Assembly (NCBI GenBank): GCA_002689995.1
Contig: NZIV01000030.1
Span: forward strand, 1 to 55,371
Direction of reading: 5' to 3'
Length of the DNA: 55,371 nucleotides
Origin: Fidelibacterota bacterium
Lineage (GTDB): Bacteria > Fidelibacterota > Marinisomatia > SCGC-AAA003-L08 > GCA-2689995
This document shows, piece by piece, positions 17,327-27,150 of the stretch. Both the position numbers and the translations under genes were made by a program. The notes under the pieces are model-generated. The model worked only from the letters and a program-made list of their open reading frames with translations, was not told where the DNA came from and searched no databases. Position 1 is the stretch's first letter. Each line of letters opens with the position of its first letter.

Positions 17327-18469
17327 TTAATCTGATCCCATACCTAATAATGTACCTGTAGTAGTAATTATTGCATAGCCTATGTCTTGTTCACCCTTAT
17401 CATTAGTAAATACGTATTCAACAACTTGATTAGGTCTGTATTTACCTGATTTTCTTCCTTGTTCTATTTCTTCTTCACTTCTTGCTGTTGTACCTGCATT
17501 TTCTAATGGAACAAACTTAGGAATTGCAGGATTAGTATTTAAAAAAACAGCTTCAGGCTTATTCTTTGTGTTTTGAATGTAAGCAATTGCTTGATTATTT
17601 AAAGAAGTTCTTTGTCCTTGTAGTTTTGTTATAAAGGGCTTATCTGTTACGTTAATAAATGCTTCTTCATTTTGTGTTATAATACTGTCCATAATACTAA
17701 ATACTTGGCCTTGATTACCTTCAAACTTTAATGTTATCTCACCATTTATATCTCTTTTATACAATCCTGCATTTTTAAATGCATTTGTAATAGGTGTTTG
17801 TAATATAGCATCACGTGTTTGTATAGAAAAATCTAATTGTCCTGATGCTGCCGCATCTTCGTTTTCTTGTTTAAATTTTTGATGTGCTGCATTAATACTA
17901 TTAAATCTTTCTTGTGCAGCTACACGTTGTGGCTCTGTAGAAGCATTTAATATATCTTCATTAGCAGCTACAAGTGCAGCTTGAAAAGTATTATGATCTT
18001 TTTTCTCTTTTTCTGCGATAGGTTTAAATGTTATAAAACTAGGTACAGCACCATCTTGTCCTGCAGGTATATCTGTTAGTTTACCAGTAGTAATATCTAC
18101 CATTAAAGCAGGGTTAAGTCCTGCATCTCGATATGCACCAGCCATTGCTAATGCCTCACCAGCAAACCCAATACCTTTATTAGCAATGGCCTGTGCTTTG
18201 TCACCATAATGAAACTGTAATTTTTCTATTAATTCTTCTAATTTTTCTTCCTCTGCTTTACGTTCTTTCTTTTTTAGAACAGATGCAGCATAAGCACGAT
18301 CTGCTAATTTTTGTTTACGGGCTTGATCACGTACACGTTGTGCCTCATCTCTTTCATCTTGAATTAATTTTCTTTGCTCTTTACGCTCGTCTTCAAGTTT
18401 AAATTCTTTAACAAGACCTTCTGAAAACCCACCTGCAAGAGCGCCACCTACTCCACCAAATAATCCCAT
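17327..18469 (-). CDS. Probable internal virion protein with coiled coil
   Basis: This 380-residue protein begins with a Gly-rich segment (MGLFGGVGGALAGG) and then a long, highly charged coiled coil (about 20-95, rich in Glu, Arg and Lys). The remainder is mixed. It stops three bases before the large virion gene starts. It is probably part of the internal core or ejection set; no sequence family is recognised. Confidence 0.6.
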   Translation of the reverse strand: MGLFGGVGGALAGGFSEGLVKEFKLEDERKEQRKLIQDERDEAQRVRDQARKQKLADRAYAASVLKKKERKAEEEKLEELIEKLQFHYGDKAQAIANKGIGFAGEALAMAGAYRDAGLNPALMVDITTGKLTDIPAGQDGAVPSFITFKPIAEKEKKDHNTFQAALVAANEDILNASTEPQRVAAQERFNSINAAHQKFKQENEDAAASGQLDFSIQTRDAILQTPITNAFKNAGLYKRDINGEITLKFEGNQGQVFSIMDSIITQNEEAFINVTDKPFITKLQGQRTSLNNQAIAYIQNTKNKPEAVFLNTNPAIPKFVPLENAGTTARSEEEIEQGRKSGKYRPNQVVEYVFTNDKGEQDIGYAIITTTGTLLGMGSD

Positions 18470-18958
18470 TTACTTTCTCCTCATCATAAGACCCGTAGGC
18501 TCAGATGTTTCTTTTTCTTTATCTGTTTGTTCTACTTTGTCTGAAACTTTTTCTTTGATATTTTTAAAAGCTAGAGCAATTTTTGTATTATCTATTTTAT
18601 CAGGATCAGTTTTTATTTTTGTACCCATTTCGTATTTAATATCCGAACCCTCTGCAACATTTGCAATAATTTCCATTATAATAGGCATTACAAGAATACC
18701 TGCATCAACACTATGTATTCCTTCCATTATAGAACTATTATTAATTATTTGAGCTAGAGAAGTTACAGGTACTCCTAATTCTAACACATCTAAAGTTTTG
18801 TCTACAAATATAGGATCAGTTAAATAATCCATGTAATAATCTATTACATTTTCTATATCTGCATGTTGTGCAGGTTGTTGCCAAGGTTTTGCGCCTAGTT
18901 CTCCTGTTAAAGACATACCGGGAATTGGAGCATCTAAAGGATTATTACTTATTGTCAT
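18470..18958 (-). CDS. Conserved marine phage virion-associated protein (162 aa)
   Basis: The N-terminus contains PIPGMSLTGELGAKPWQQP, a motif that recurs in marine phage proteins of the late region. A helical middle (about 60-115) and an acidic/basic C-terminal tail (VEQTDKEKE, then MMRRK) follow. The stop lies one base from the next gene. Function is unknown; a structural or assembly role is inferred from position. Confidence 0.65.
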   Translation of the reverse strand: MTISNNPLDAPIPGMSLTGELGAKPWQQPAQHADIENVIDYYMDYLTDPIFVDKTLDVLELGVPVTSLAQIINNSSIMEGIHSVDAGILVMPIIMEIIANVAEGSDIKYEMGTKIKTDPDKIDNTKIALAFKNIKEKVSDKVEQTDKEKETSEPTGLMMRRK

Positions 18959-19157
18959 TTGTTCTTACCCTTATTAAATCTAACATGAGTCCTGCAACTC
19001 GTTTACGTGAATCAACATTACCTTGTTTTTTATCTTTTGTTTTGGGTTTATTACGTGACAACAATCCTGTATGAGAACTTTCTACAGGTGCATTAGATTG
19101 ACTTTCTTCTAATAATTTTATCATGTTTAAGTAAGACTGTCTAGCTTGATTTATCAT
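18945..19157 (-). CDS. Small basic late protein (70 aa)
   Basis: This short protein is rich in Ser, Asn, Lys and Arg, with helical ends and a central disordered linker (SRNKPKTKDKKQ). It overlaps the following gene by 14 bases, and GGAAAA lies before the ATG. No family is recognised; probably a minor virion or assembly protein. Confidence 0.6.
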   Translation of the reverse strand: MINQARQSYLNMIKLLEESQSNAPVESSHTGLLSRNKPKTKDKKQGNVDSRKRVAGLMLDLIRVRTNDNK

Positions 19158-19170
19158 TTATTTTTCCTTA

Positions 19171-21054
19171 TTAAAAGAGTGTATCTATACCTTTTTTAAG
19201 CCCATAAGAAAGTAATTCACCTACAGCACTAGCTTGTGCTATACTTTCTCTGTACTCATTTGTTGTTTGAGCTTGATTATTTACAAGATGTTGTAAAGCT
19301 AAGTTATTTTGTCTTTCTCTTTCGTTGTCAGCAGTTGTCCAAGCCCATTCCATTTGATCAGCATGTTCTTGCCATAAATTTTGATATGCTTGATTTGATA
19401 TTGCTAACAAAGATTGAGCATTAATTTCATTTGCTCTATTTATTGCAGCAGTATCTGCAGTTGCAATTTCTCTACGCCAAGTTGCATTTGCTTGAGCAAT
19501 TACTAAACCATTTTGTGCATTAAATTGTTCACGTTGATTTGTTAATTCCTCAGTAAATTTACTAATAGCATTTTCTTCTCCTGCATTAAATTGTGCCATA
19601 GCATTTGCTTGTGAAGCATTAAACTGGGAAGTTTGCGTTTTAAGACTAGCAAAAAATTGATCTGTTTGATTTTTACTAGTAGCATTAAATTGAGCAGTTG
19701 CATTTACTGCAGCCTGATCTGTAAATAAAGACTGTACACGTTGTTGTGCTTTAAACATTTCTGTCTGTTGTTCATTAGCTAGATTAGACATATCCATAGC
19801 TAAAAAAGATTGGGCATTTTGTACAGCGGCAGCTTGACGATTATTTAAATTAGCCATGTCAAGATTAGCAAGTGCAGCAGCTTCTGCTACTACTAACGCT
19901 TGTTTATTAGACAAATTATTTAAAGCCATAGTATTAGCAGCACGACTATTTTCTAATGCTATTTGTTGCTCTGCTGTAAAGTTCATGTTAGCTATGTCAC
20001 TAACTTTTGATGCATTTGCAACACGTGCTTGAAACGCTTGATTAAACTCTTGCCCCATAAATGAAGCACGTTGTTCTGCAGCAAGCATAGCTCGTTGCTG
20101 TCTGTTACTAAGATTTTGCATTTCAAAACTTGCAACGGTAGATGCGTCTGCTTGTGCAATAGGTAAAGAGGCTTCCATAGCAGCTTGTACAAGAGCTTGC
20201 CCTGCCATGCTACTAACCCCTAGTCCACGTGCTGCCATTTGCGCTGTAGCGGCTCTCATTGCTCCTGAAGCCCATGCAGGAGTGTTACCGTCCTCAAAGT
20301 CTTCCATTAAATTTTCTAGTTGACCTTTTACGGTAGCTTTTTTTGTAGGAGTAGCTTGTGCTGCTTCTATCTGTTCTGTAAATTTAGCTGCTTTTTCTGC
20401 GTTTGCTGCAGGTTCAATAAGTTCTCCTTGTTGCAATTCTCTTTGAACAGGATTGTTCATCATAACTGCTTCACCTTGTGCTGCAGTTAAATCAGATACC
20501 ATAGATTCTTTTTGTTCTTCTGCAGATACTTTAGAATCTTCAGATATTTCTCCTTTTACTGTTTCTGTATCGTCTAATACTTTTTTTACATCCTCTTTAG
20601 TTTCTCTTGGATCATCTATTATATTAGTTCCAGTAGTGGTTGCTGCAGTAGCATCTTTTACATCTGCTGTTTTTGTTGTAATAGAAGGTGTACCTGTTAT
20701 TTGCCCTTTATCTTCAGATATTAATTGATTAGTATTAACAACTGTTCCAGAAGGTTGTGAAATAGTTCCTGTTGGCATAGTAGGATTATTCATTCTATCT
20801 ATAGAATCTTTTTGTATTTGATTTTGATTATCTTCTATATCTTCATCAACAACTCCTCCTTCTTCATAGTTTTTACGTACCATACCACCATTCATCATAT
20901 TAATCGCTTGCTGTGTATACTTTTCGTATTGTTGTTTTGCCGTAGGATTATTGTTAAGAAAGTCTTCAAACTTATCTGCACTACCTTTAAAGCCCAACGT
21001 ATTTGCAATACGCTGTTGTGCTTCTGGTTTAAATCCTTTAAATTGCATATTCAT
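19171..21054 (-). CDS. Virion protein with long helical AQFNA-type repeats
   Basis: This 627-residue protein starts with FKGFKPEAQQRIANTLGF and a GGMVRKNYEEGG segment typical of marine phage virion proteins. Residues 70-200 are Thr/Asp/Glu-rich and likely disordered. From about 230 to 600 it is an Ala/Gln/Asn-rich, almost continuous helix with recurring QFNA or MAQFN units and repeats such as NLSNRQQ, NLNNRQA and NLANEQQ every few dozen residues. This suggests a long rod or internal tube protein. It is followed by other presumed ejection proteins. Confidence 0.65.
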   Translation of the reverse strand: MNMQFKGFKPEAQQRIANTLGFKGSADKFEDFLNNNPTAKQQYEKYTQQAINMMNGGMVRKNYEEGGVVDEDIEDNQNQIQKDSIDRMNNPTMPTGTISQPSGTVVNTNQLISEDKGQITGTPSITTKTADVKDATAATTTGTNIIDDPRETKEDVKKVLDDTETVKGEISEDSKVSAEEQKESMVSDLTAAQGEAVMMNNPVQRELQQGELIEPAANAEKAAKFTEQIEAAQATPTKKATVKGQLENLMEDFEDGNTPAWASGAMRAATAQMAARGLGVSSMAGQALVQAAMEASLPIAQADASTVASFEMQNLSNRQQRAMLAAEQRASFMGQEFNQAFQARVANASKVSDIANMNFTAEQQIALENSRAANTMALNNLSNKQALVVAEAAALANLDMANLNNRQAAAVQNAQSFLAMDMSNLANEQQTEMFKAQQRVQSLFTDQAAVNATAQFNATSKNQTDQFFASLKTQTSQFNASQANAMAQFNAGEENAISKFTEELTNQREQFNAQNGLVIAQANATWRREIATADTAAINRANEINAQSLLAISNQAYQNLWQEHADQMEWAWTTADNERERQNNLALQHLVNNQAQTTNEYRESIAQASAVGELLSYGLKKGIDTLF

Positions 21055-21056
21055 TA

Positions 21057-21497
21057 TTATAACCCTTGTAAATATAAAACAAACAAAAATAAACCGTATA
21101 ATCCTAATAGTACTGCAATTACTATTGCAGCAATTCCTACATTATTATACAATTCTGTTGCCCATTTTTCTCTCTCTTCTTCTTCTTTTTTTCTTGCAAT
21201 CCTAGCATCTGCTTGAAACTTTACCCATCTATCCCATTGACCCGGTTCACCTGCCCATATCATTATTTCTTTTAGTGAATTTTCTTGTTCTCTTATTTCT
21301 TCCAGAGCCATAAAAGACTCTAAATCTGCACTATTACGTCCACGTGATTTATCTTCCCTTACCTTTTTTTCGATGTCTGTTTTTGCGTGAGTATAATCAG
21401 CTATTTTATGAGCAACTTTAGCAAGATCATTGCCATTTTGAACAGCAGTTTTAATTACTTGAAAAGCAGCATTTGCTACAGCTAATTCAGCAAGCAT
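21057..21497 (-). CDS. Conserved late protein with C-terminal membrane anchor
   Basis: This 146-residue protein begins LAELAVANAAFQVIKTAVQNG, then has a charged helical middle (DLESFMALEEIREQENSLKE) and WDRWVKFQADARIARK, and ends with one hydrophobic helix (about 120-143, VGIAAIVIAVLLGLYGLFLF). Proteins of this pattern are common in marine tailed phages but unassigned. It neighbours another membrane-anchored small protein; a role in lysis or in DNA entry is possible. Confidence 0.7.
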   Translation of the reverse strand: MLAELAVANAAFQVIKTAVQNGNDLAKVAHKIADYTHAKTDIEKKVREDKSRGRNSADLESFMALEEIREQENSLKEIMIWAGEPGQWDRWVKFQADARIARKKEEEEREKWATELYNNVGIAAIVIAVLLGLYGLFLFVLYLQGL

Positions 21498-21500
21498 TGT

Positions 21501-21716
21501 TTAATCCTTTGGTCCTTCAAACAATCGTTGTATGTCTCTACGCATTTCTTTTTGTTCTTGCCTTACTTCTTCTAGTAAATCTGTTCTATAAGATATTTCC
21601 TTTTCTAACATTTGTATCTTTTTTTCATTTGTAAATATCATACGTATTAATGCAAGTATGCTTGCACCTAATGCCGTTGCAATTATTATTAATAAATCTT
21701 GTAATGTGGTGTACAT
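21501..21716 (-). CDS. Small membrane protein with coiled coil, XhlA-like
   Basis: One N-terminal hydrophobic helix (about 7-28, DLLIIIATALGASILALIRMIF) is followed by a charged coiled coil (about 33-65). The order is the reverse of classic hemolysin XhlA, but size and style match small holin-associated proteins. The start lies two bases from the adjacent fibre gene stop. A lysis or membrane role is inferred. Confidence 0.55.
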   Translation of the reverse strand: MYTTLQDLLIIIATALGASILALIRMIFTNEKKIQMLEKEISYRTDLLEEVRQEQKEMRRDIQRLFEGPKD

Positions 21717-21718
21717 AA

Positions 21719-24067
21719 TTATTCTGCCCCATTAAATATAATTATAACTCCAGAAAAACTGCCATCTACGCCACTGCCATCATTTCTTGCTTGTATGGAT
21801 ATAGTAGCACTCGCAGAGTGAAGTTGAAAACCACCTCCATTAGTGCCTCCTGTATATGTGGCACTTTGATAAGGGTTACTATCCATTCTAGATTCGTTAA
21901 CAAAAGGCAAAATTAACGCACCTTGACCACTGCTTAACGTAGCTAAAGTAAAAGTAGTAAAAGTACTATTAGTGACGCCATTATTGTGAGTCTGAACAGA
22001 CGCAAAAGTTAATCCTTGAGTATAAGATTTAAGCGTACTAGCGACAATCTGTTTCATGATTCCACCGTCATTCAAAACCATTTGGTCTGAATCGGCTATC
22101 GTGACGGTAGAAGCAGATGTGTCTCCGTCCATAATGTTAAGCTCTGCTGCAGTACTAGTAACAGCCGTAGAGCTTAGTTTTAAATTTCCAGAAATATCTA
22201 AATCTCCAGTAACGCCCACTGCGCCAAATAAACCACTACCTGTTGTTCTAATCTCGCTTGAACCCGTGTTAATACTGCCAAAACCACTTCCAATTTGACC
22301 ACTATTAAGAACACCAACTGTTGTAGCTGCAGTAGTTACTAGATTAGGCATTGCTGTTATTTCATCATCAAAGTATGCAGCTAAATCTGTTACTGCTACT
22401 TGCACCATAGAACCATTATCATTTATAACTACACGATCAGCGTCTTCAATTGTAGTAGATGTAGCAGAAGTGTTACCATCAAGAATATTTAACTCTGCTG
22501 CAGTAGAGGTAACTGCCGTAGAGTTTAAAGTAAGTTTGCCATCTGGAACTATTAGCCCTGCAGCACCGCCTAAAATTAAATCATCTTCACTTGCATCCCA
22601 TTGCACATAAGCGCTTGCCGTATCACCAAAAAATTTAACATCATACCCTGTATCATCCACGCCTACTGTAAACGTATTATCTAATTGAACAGCGCCATCA
22701 ATATCCACAGCATCTAAATTAGTTGTGCCATCTACGTCTATATTACCAGATATATCTAATGATGCACCTTCAAAAGTATTAGCTACTAATGTTTCACTGC
22801 CAAGTGACCATTTATCATTTAATTCATCCCAAACAAATGATACATTTGCAGCATTACCTCTTTCTATTTCAATACCATAAGACTGATTAGTAGGAGGACT
22901 TGCTCCAGTAAAAGAAGAGTTAATAAGTACTAAATTATCTGCTAAATTAATTTCACTTGAATTTACAGTAGTTGTTACTCCAGAAATTGTTAAATTTCCA
23001 GACACAGTTAAATCTTGAGATATTGATATATCACCATTAGAAGCTATGGCAATAGCATCAGTATCACTAGCAGAACCAATAGTACCTGCATCATCTATTA
23101 CAATACTTCCTGAAGTAGCTACACCTGAAGATGTTATATTTCTAAAACTAGAAACATCTTTGTTAGAATCTACCGTTACTGTTTTGTTTGCTACTACTGT
23201 GCCAACAGACGCACCTGTATTATTGTAATTTAATTCAGCAGTAGAAGATGTTACACCATCAAGAATATTTAATTCTGCAGCAGTAGAAGTAACCACAGTG
23301 CTATTTATTGATAAAGTATCAGTTTCAAGTGTTCCGTCTATATCAACATCACCAGATATATCCAGTGTAGCAGCGTTTAATGTACTCGACAATGTAGCAT
23401 TTGCTGCGTTTAAATTGCCTGTAAGTGTTAAGTTACGAAAACTTGCTACGTCCTTATTAGCATCAGCCGTAACAGTTTTATTTGCTACAACAGTACCAAC
23501 TGCAGCGCCTGTATCATTGTAGTTTAACTCATCAGTAGTTACACTTGCACCATTTAATACGCTAAGTGTAGCTTCAGAAAACGATGTAGTACCAACTGTT
23601 AGTGATCCCGATACTTCTAAATTAGCATTTATATCTACTTTAGTAGCATCAATTTGCACTTCTGCATCTGCTACAATATCTAATTGACCATCTACACTAG
23701 ATTGAATATGAATTGCATTATCTCTAAACTGAACTTTTTTATTTGTATCTACTAATACATCTTGATTTAGTCCATCAATATATGCCATACCATCTATATA
23801 AAGGTCTTTAAATTGTAAACTAGACGTACCTATATCTACTGTATTATTAGAATTAGGAGTTACAGTAGTAGAACTAGCAATAAATTCCCCACTAGGTCCA
23901 AGTGTATTTATTCTTCCTCCTTCTTCTGCTGTGCCATCGTGAGAATGACCAGAAGTACCAAAAGCTAATGCAATTTGATCAAATTCAGCATCAAGGTCAT
24001 CAGCATTAATAATGTTACCATTGGCAATATTATTAGCATTATCTTGTCTTGTGTAGCCTGTACCCAT
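21719..24067 (-). CDS. Tail fibre protein with AAELNILDG repeats
   Basis: This 782-residue protein starts with a fibre N-terminal domain (NNIANGNIINADDLDAEF, then HSHDGTAEEGGRI). The shaft holds repeats around TSTAAELNILDG and ELNYNNTGASVGTVVANKTVT, separated by DISGNLDVDG-type beta units, a pattern typical of marine phage fibre shafts. The C-terminal 130 residues (after about 650) form a different beta-rich tip that probably contacts the host. It is the fibre gene closest to the nozzle gene. Confidence 0.85.
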   Translation of the reverse strand: MGTGYTRQDNANNIANGNIINADDLDAEFDQIALAFGTSGHSHDGTAEEGGRINTLGPSGEFIASSTTVTPNSNNTVDIGTSSLQFKDLYIDGMAYIDGLNQDVLVDTNKKVQFRDNAIHIQSSVDGQLDIVADAEVQIDATKVDINANLEVSGSLTVGTTSFSEATLSVLNGASVTTDELNYNDTGAAVGTVVANKTVTADANKDVASFRNLTLTGNLNAANATLSSTLNAATLDISGDVDIDGTLETDTLSINSTVVTSTAAELNILDGVTSSTAELNYNNTGASVGTVVANKTVTVDSNKDVSSFRNITSSGVATSGSIVIDDAGTIGSASDTDAIAIASNGDISISQDLTVSGNLTISGVTTTVNSSEINLADNLVLINSSFTGASPPTNQSYGIEIERGNAANVSFVWDELNDKWSLGSETLVANTFEGASLDISGNIDVDGTTNLDAVDIDGAVQLDNTFTVGVDDTGYDVKFFGDTASAYVQWDASEDDLILGGAAGLIVPDGKLTLNSTAVTSTAAELNILDGNTSATSTTIEDADRVVINDNGSMVQVAVTDLAAYFDDEITAMPNLVTTAATTVGVLNSGQIGSGFGSINTGSSEIRTTGSGLFGAVGVTGDLDISGNLKLSSTAVTSTAAELNIMDGDTSASTVTIADSDQMVLNDGGIMKQIVASTLKSYTQGLTFASVQTHNNGVTNSTFTTFTLATLSSGQGALILPFVNESRMDSNPYQSATYTGGTNGGGFQLHSASATISIQARNDGSGVDGSFSGVIIIFNGAE

Positions 24068-24072
24068 TTTAA

Positions 24073-26073
24073 TTACCTTCTTGCATTTGTATTATATTCT
24101 AACGTAGCTGTATCTAAACCAAAAGAGGGATTAGTATTATCTGTTTCAAATTTTAAAGATACTACAAATCCTGTTCCTACTGTTTGAGTTTTAAATATTC
24201 TAGCTAATTTTCCACCATATTTAGCAGAAGTATCTGATGCAGTATTAGTAAATAATGCTTGACCGTAAAAAGAAACAGTTGATGCTATATTACTAAAACT
24301 AATTGCATTAGGTTGAACTGAGTTTAATTCATCAAAATCAAATTTTAAAGATACATCAAATTCAATAGAGCCTTTTGGATTTGTAAAAATTGTGCATTTA
24401 TATATTGTTTTACGCATTCTAGGATCATTTAAAGGCATAAAAGGGCTTTGATATACTGCTGATATATTAGCTCCATCAAAACTATTTCCGCTTTCTAATT
24501 GATAAACATATCCTGTATCGTTAGAGAATAAAATAACTTCTTTGTTATTATATAAATTACTTGCGGCTACGTTAGCTTTAATACCACTCATTTCAGACCA
24601 AGCAAAGTTTTCTCCACCTTGAGAAGAAAATTGTGTGCCTATAATACCATTGCTAAATAAATTGTTTGCAAATAATCTATATTGTGATTTACTTCTAATC
24701 ACAACACTAGTAAAATTAATATTAGAATCTATAAAATCTGTTAATTTACTTTGAATAGCTTTTGAAATAACTCCTAGTCCAAAGTCTCCAATACGATCTG
24801 TACCACTTAAAAGCCTAAGTCCATCAGGACCAAGAAACATTATATCGCCACCTACTTCTTGAATTGATTCTGGACTAGAAGTTCCTATGTCAGTAGTAAT
24901 TGGCTTTAAAGAAAAATCAGATGCTGTACTTCCTGTAATTCTTTCTATACTATTTTGTGTGAATATAATTAGTTGTTCTCTAAATACTATTAATCCTGTT
25001 ATATTATTTGATACACGAATAGTTCCTGCATTGTTGCCTGTGTTAAAATCATTATCAGTAAAAGGTGCAGTAAAAGTAAGTTTTGAACCTTTAGCAAAAA
25101 ATAAATGATTTCTATAATTTATTACAAATGAAGCACCTTGAACATCAGATGGTGCAGAGTTTAATGCAGTATATGTTGTACCATCATATAAAGCAGGAGA
25201 ATTAAAACCATCTACAATAGCAATTTTTTGTGTTCCACTATAGTTATAGTCAGTAATTCTTGTTTGTAAAGCTAATTTTCTACTTGTACTAATAAAAGTT
25301 AGTGCTGCATCATCTACTGGACTAGAAGCAAGTGCGGGATCAATAGTTAAAGTTGTTCCACCAGAAGAAACAGTAGCGTTTGTTCTAACTGTATATACTT
25401 TATCTACTCCATTAATTGTAAAAACATCTCCATTTTGAGGGGCTGATGTGATACCATCTATTATTAATGTTGTTCCTGTTTGACTACTTCCGTTTACTAA
25501 AGGAGTACCATAGTTAGGAACATTTATTTTTTCATATTCAGAGGATACTAAATCTCCACCTGTTTGAAATAAATCGTTATTGTAACCTATTATAGCTTTT
25601 ACGCCAGCATCTGTGCTAAATATTCCTAATCCATTTGCTGTATATTTTGATACTATTGAAGTAAAATTAATAGCTGCTGCATTAACAGGACTAGAAGCTA
25701 AAGAAGTAGTTAACGTTAAAGTTGCTCTATTATTTACGCTATCAAAAGATACATTGCTTATTGTATAAGTCCCTGTTATACCTGTTACTGTAAATTTATC
25801 TCCTATAATAGGAGAAGTATAAATATTAGCAATAATAATAGACGTTCCAGTTTGACTAGCTCCATGTACAACAGGTTTTCCATAAGGAGGAATAATATTA
25901 CTACTAAATTTTTTAAAACCTAATATTCTTCTATATCCACCATCTATAGCACATTCGTAATTCTGTAATACAGTAGCTGAACCGGGAGCATTTATACCTT
26001 GTTGAAGAGGACTCATATTAGTAATAAGACCACCTTTAAATTCAATAGGAAAAGTTTCTCTGGTACTAGCCAT
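24073..26073 (-). CDS. Tail tubular protein B-like (nozzle)
   Basis: This 666-residue beta-rich protein opens with FPIEFKGGLITNMSPLQQG and NAPGSATVLQNYECAIDGGYRR, a pattern shared with podovirus tail nozzle proteins (T7 gp12-like). Two similar internal segments, each with NGSSQTGTTLIIDG or HGASQTGTSIIIANI, look like duplicated domains at about 68-130 and 190-255. It directly follows the gp11-like gene with a one-base overlap, the order seen in T7-like phages. Confidence 0.75.
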   Translation of the reverse strand: MASTRETFPIEFKGGLITNMSPLQQGINAPGSATVLQNYECAIDGGYRRILGFKKFSSNIIPPYGKPVVHGASQTGTSIIIANIYTSPIIGDKFTVTGITGTYTISNVSFDSVNNRATLTLTTSLASSPVNAAAINFTSIVSKYTANGLGIFSTDAGVKAIIGYNNDLFQTGGDLVSSEYEKINVPNYGTPLVNGSSQTGTTLIIDGITSAPQNGDVFTINGVDKVYTVRTNATVSSGGTTLTIDPALASSPVDDAALTFISTSRKLALQTRITDYNYSGTQKIAIVDGFNSPALYDGTTYTALNSAPSDVQGASFVINYRNHLFFAKGSKLTFTAPFTDNDFNTGNNAGTIRVSNNITGLIVFREQLIIFTQNSIERITGSTASDFSLKPITTDIGTSSPESIQEVGGDIMFLGPDGLRLLSGTDRIGDFGLGVISKAIQSKLTDFIDSNINFTSVVIRSKSQYRLFANNLFSNGIIGTQFSSQGGENFAWSEMSGIKANVAASNLYNNKEVILFSNDTGYVYQLESGNSFDGANISAVYQSPFMPLNDPRMRKTIYKCTIFTNPKGSIEFDVSLKFDFDELNSVQPNAISFSNIASTVSFYGQALFTNTASDTSAKYGGKLARIFKTQTVGTGFVVSLKFETDNTNPSFGLDTATLEYNTNARR

Positions 26074-26792
26074 TAATTAACTCTTGTATTAGAAGCATAC
26101 GCACTACGTGTAAGCATAGTAGAATTAACATATTCGTATCTATTTATGTAAATAGTTCTCATTTGTTTAATTCCTTGCTCAAATCGTTGTTGCATCATTG
26201 CAGCTTCTTGACTTTCTCCTCTAAATAAATAAGCATTATACATAGCACCATCTATTATAACATATCTAAATTGTTCTGGCAATGTTGGTACAGATGTAGC
26301 TGTAGTTAAATCAGAAGGTATTTTATAATATTCATAAGTAACTGTATATGCTTTATCTGGTGATGGCACTAAAGCAAACTCTTCACTAGGAGTACGAACT
26401 ACTGAATGAGGCATTCCTTGCACTACAGTAGATGTATTATATTCGTTGTCAACGTATTTTTCTAGATATTCATTATATCTTATAACTTTTAATTTTTTAG
26501 TTTGATTTCCTAATGTGCTATTTCTTTCTATTCTAAAAGTATTCATATCAACACTTTTAGCATTAGAAGGAAAATCATATCTTACAGTGCCTACTGTAAC
26601 TGTTTCGTTTTCAGTTTCGTGATTAAAAGGCCATTCAAATTCGTGTTGATTGATATAGCGTATAGAAGCATTTATAACATCTTTAATCATACTATACTCA
26701 CCAATAGCAGTGTTAAATGTAGTAGTTGTTAATTCTACTTCATTTAACCTTCTATTAACATCGTTAATTAAACCTAAAAAATTATATGCCAT
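26073..26792 (-). CDS. Tail tubular protein A-like (adaptor)
   Basis: This 239-residue protein resembles T7 gp11-type head-tail adaptors: NDVNRRLNEVELT near the N-terminus, then VINASIRYINQHEFEWPF, and a C-terminal helix ending in MMQQRFEQGIKQMRTIY. It joins the portal ring to the nozzle. It overlaps both neighbours by one base, consistent with coupled translation of the tail module. Confidence 0.82.
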   Translation of the reverse strand: MAYNFLGLINDVNRRLNEVELTTTTFNTAIGEYSMIKDVINASIRYINQHEFEWPFNHETENETVTVGTVRYDFPSNAKSVDMNTFRIERNSTLGNQTKKLKVIRYNEYLEKYVDNEYNTSTVVQGMPHSVVRTPSEEFALVPSPDKAYTVTYEYYKIPSDLTTATSVPTLPEQFRYVIIDGAMYNAYLFRGESQEAAMMQQRFEQGIKQMRTIYINRYEYVNSTMLTRSAYASNTRVN

Positions 26793-27139
26793 TATCTATC
26801 CTTGACTTTTAATTTAATTGCTCTTTGTGAAGTACGTGATAAACTGTCTGTTATAGTACAATAAAATACATAAGTTTCTGAATTTAATCCACCTCCAATA
26901 TAAGCAGAAGCAACATTGTTTGTATTTGTTTTTGACACTAACATAATATCATCTATTACAGCATTAGATGAAATATTAGTTATAGTTTGACCGGGATTAA
27001 TGTTTGTTTCTGGTTTAAAAGCATTAGATTTTACTGCCCACTGTACATTAGATATAGTAGCATCACCAAGAAAAGCACTCCAATCAATGCTATAATCTAG
27101 AGTTTCATCTGGGTCTTTATCGGGCCAACTTAATGCCAT
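26792..27139 (-). CDS. Small tail/fibre-adaptor-like protein
   Basis: This 115-residue protein begins MALSWPDKDPDETLDYSIDW and contains an all-beta domain ending YVFYCTITDSLSRTSQRAIKLKV. This pattern matches the small proteins annotated as fibre-tail adaptors in many phages, which pair with adaptor and fibre genes. Here it lies between a giant fibre-like gene and the gp11-like gene. Confidence 0.7.
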   Translation of the reverse strand: MALSWPDKDPDETLDYSIDWSAFLGDATISNVQWAVKSNAFKPETNINPGQTITNISSNAVIDDIMLVSKTNTNNVASAYIGGGLNSETYVFYCTITDSLSRTSQRAIKLKVKDR

Positions 27140-27150
27140 ATTGTTTTCCT

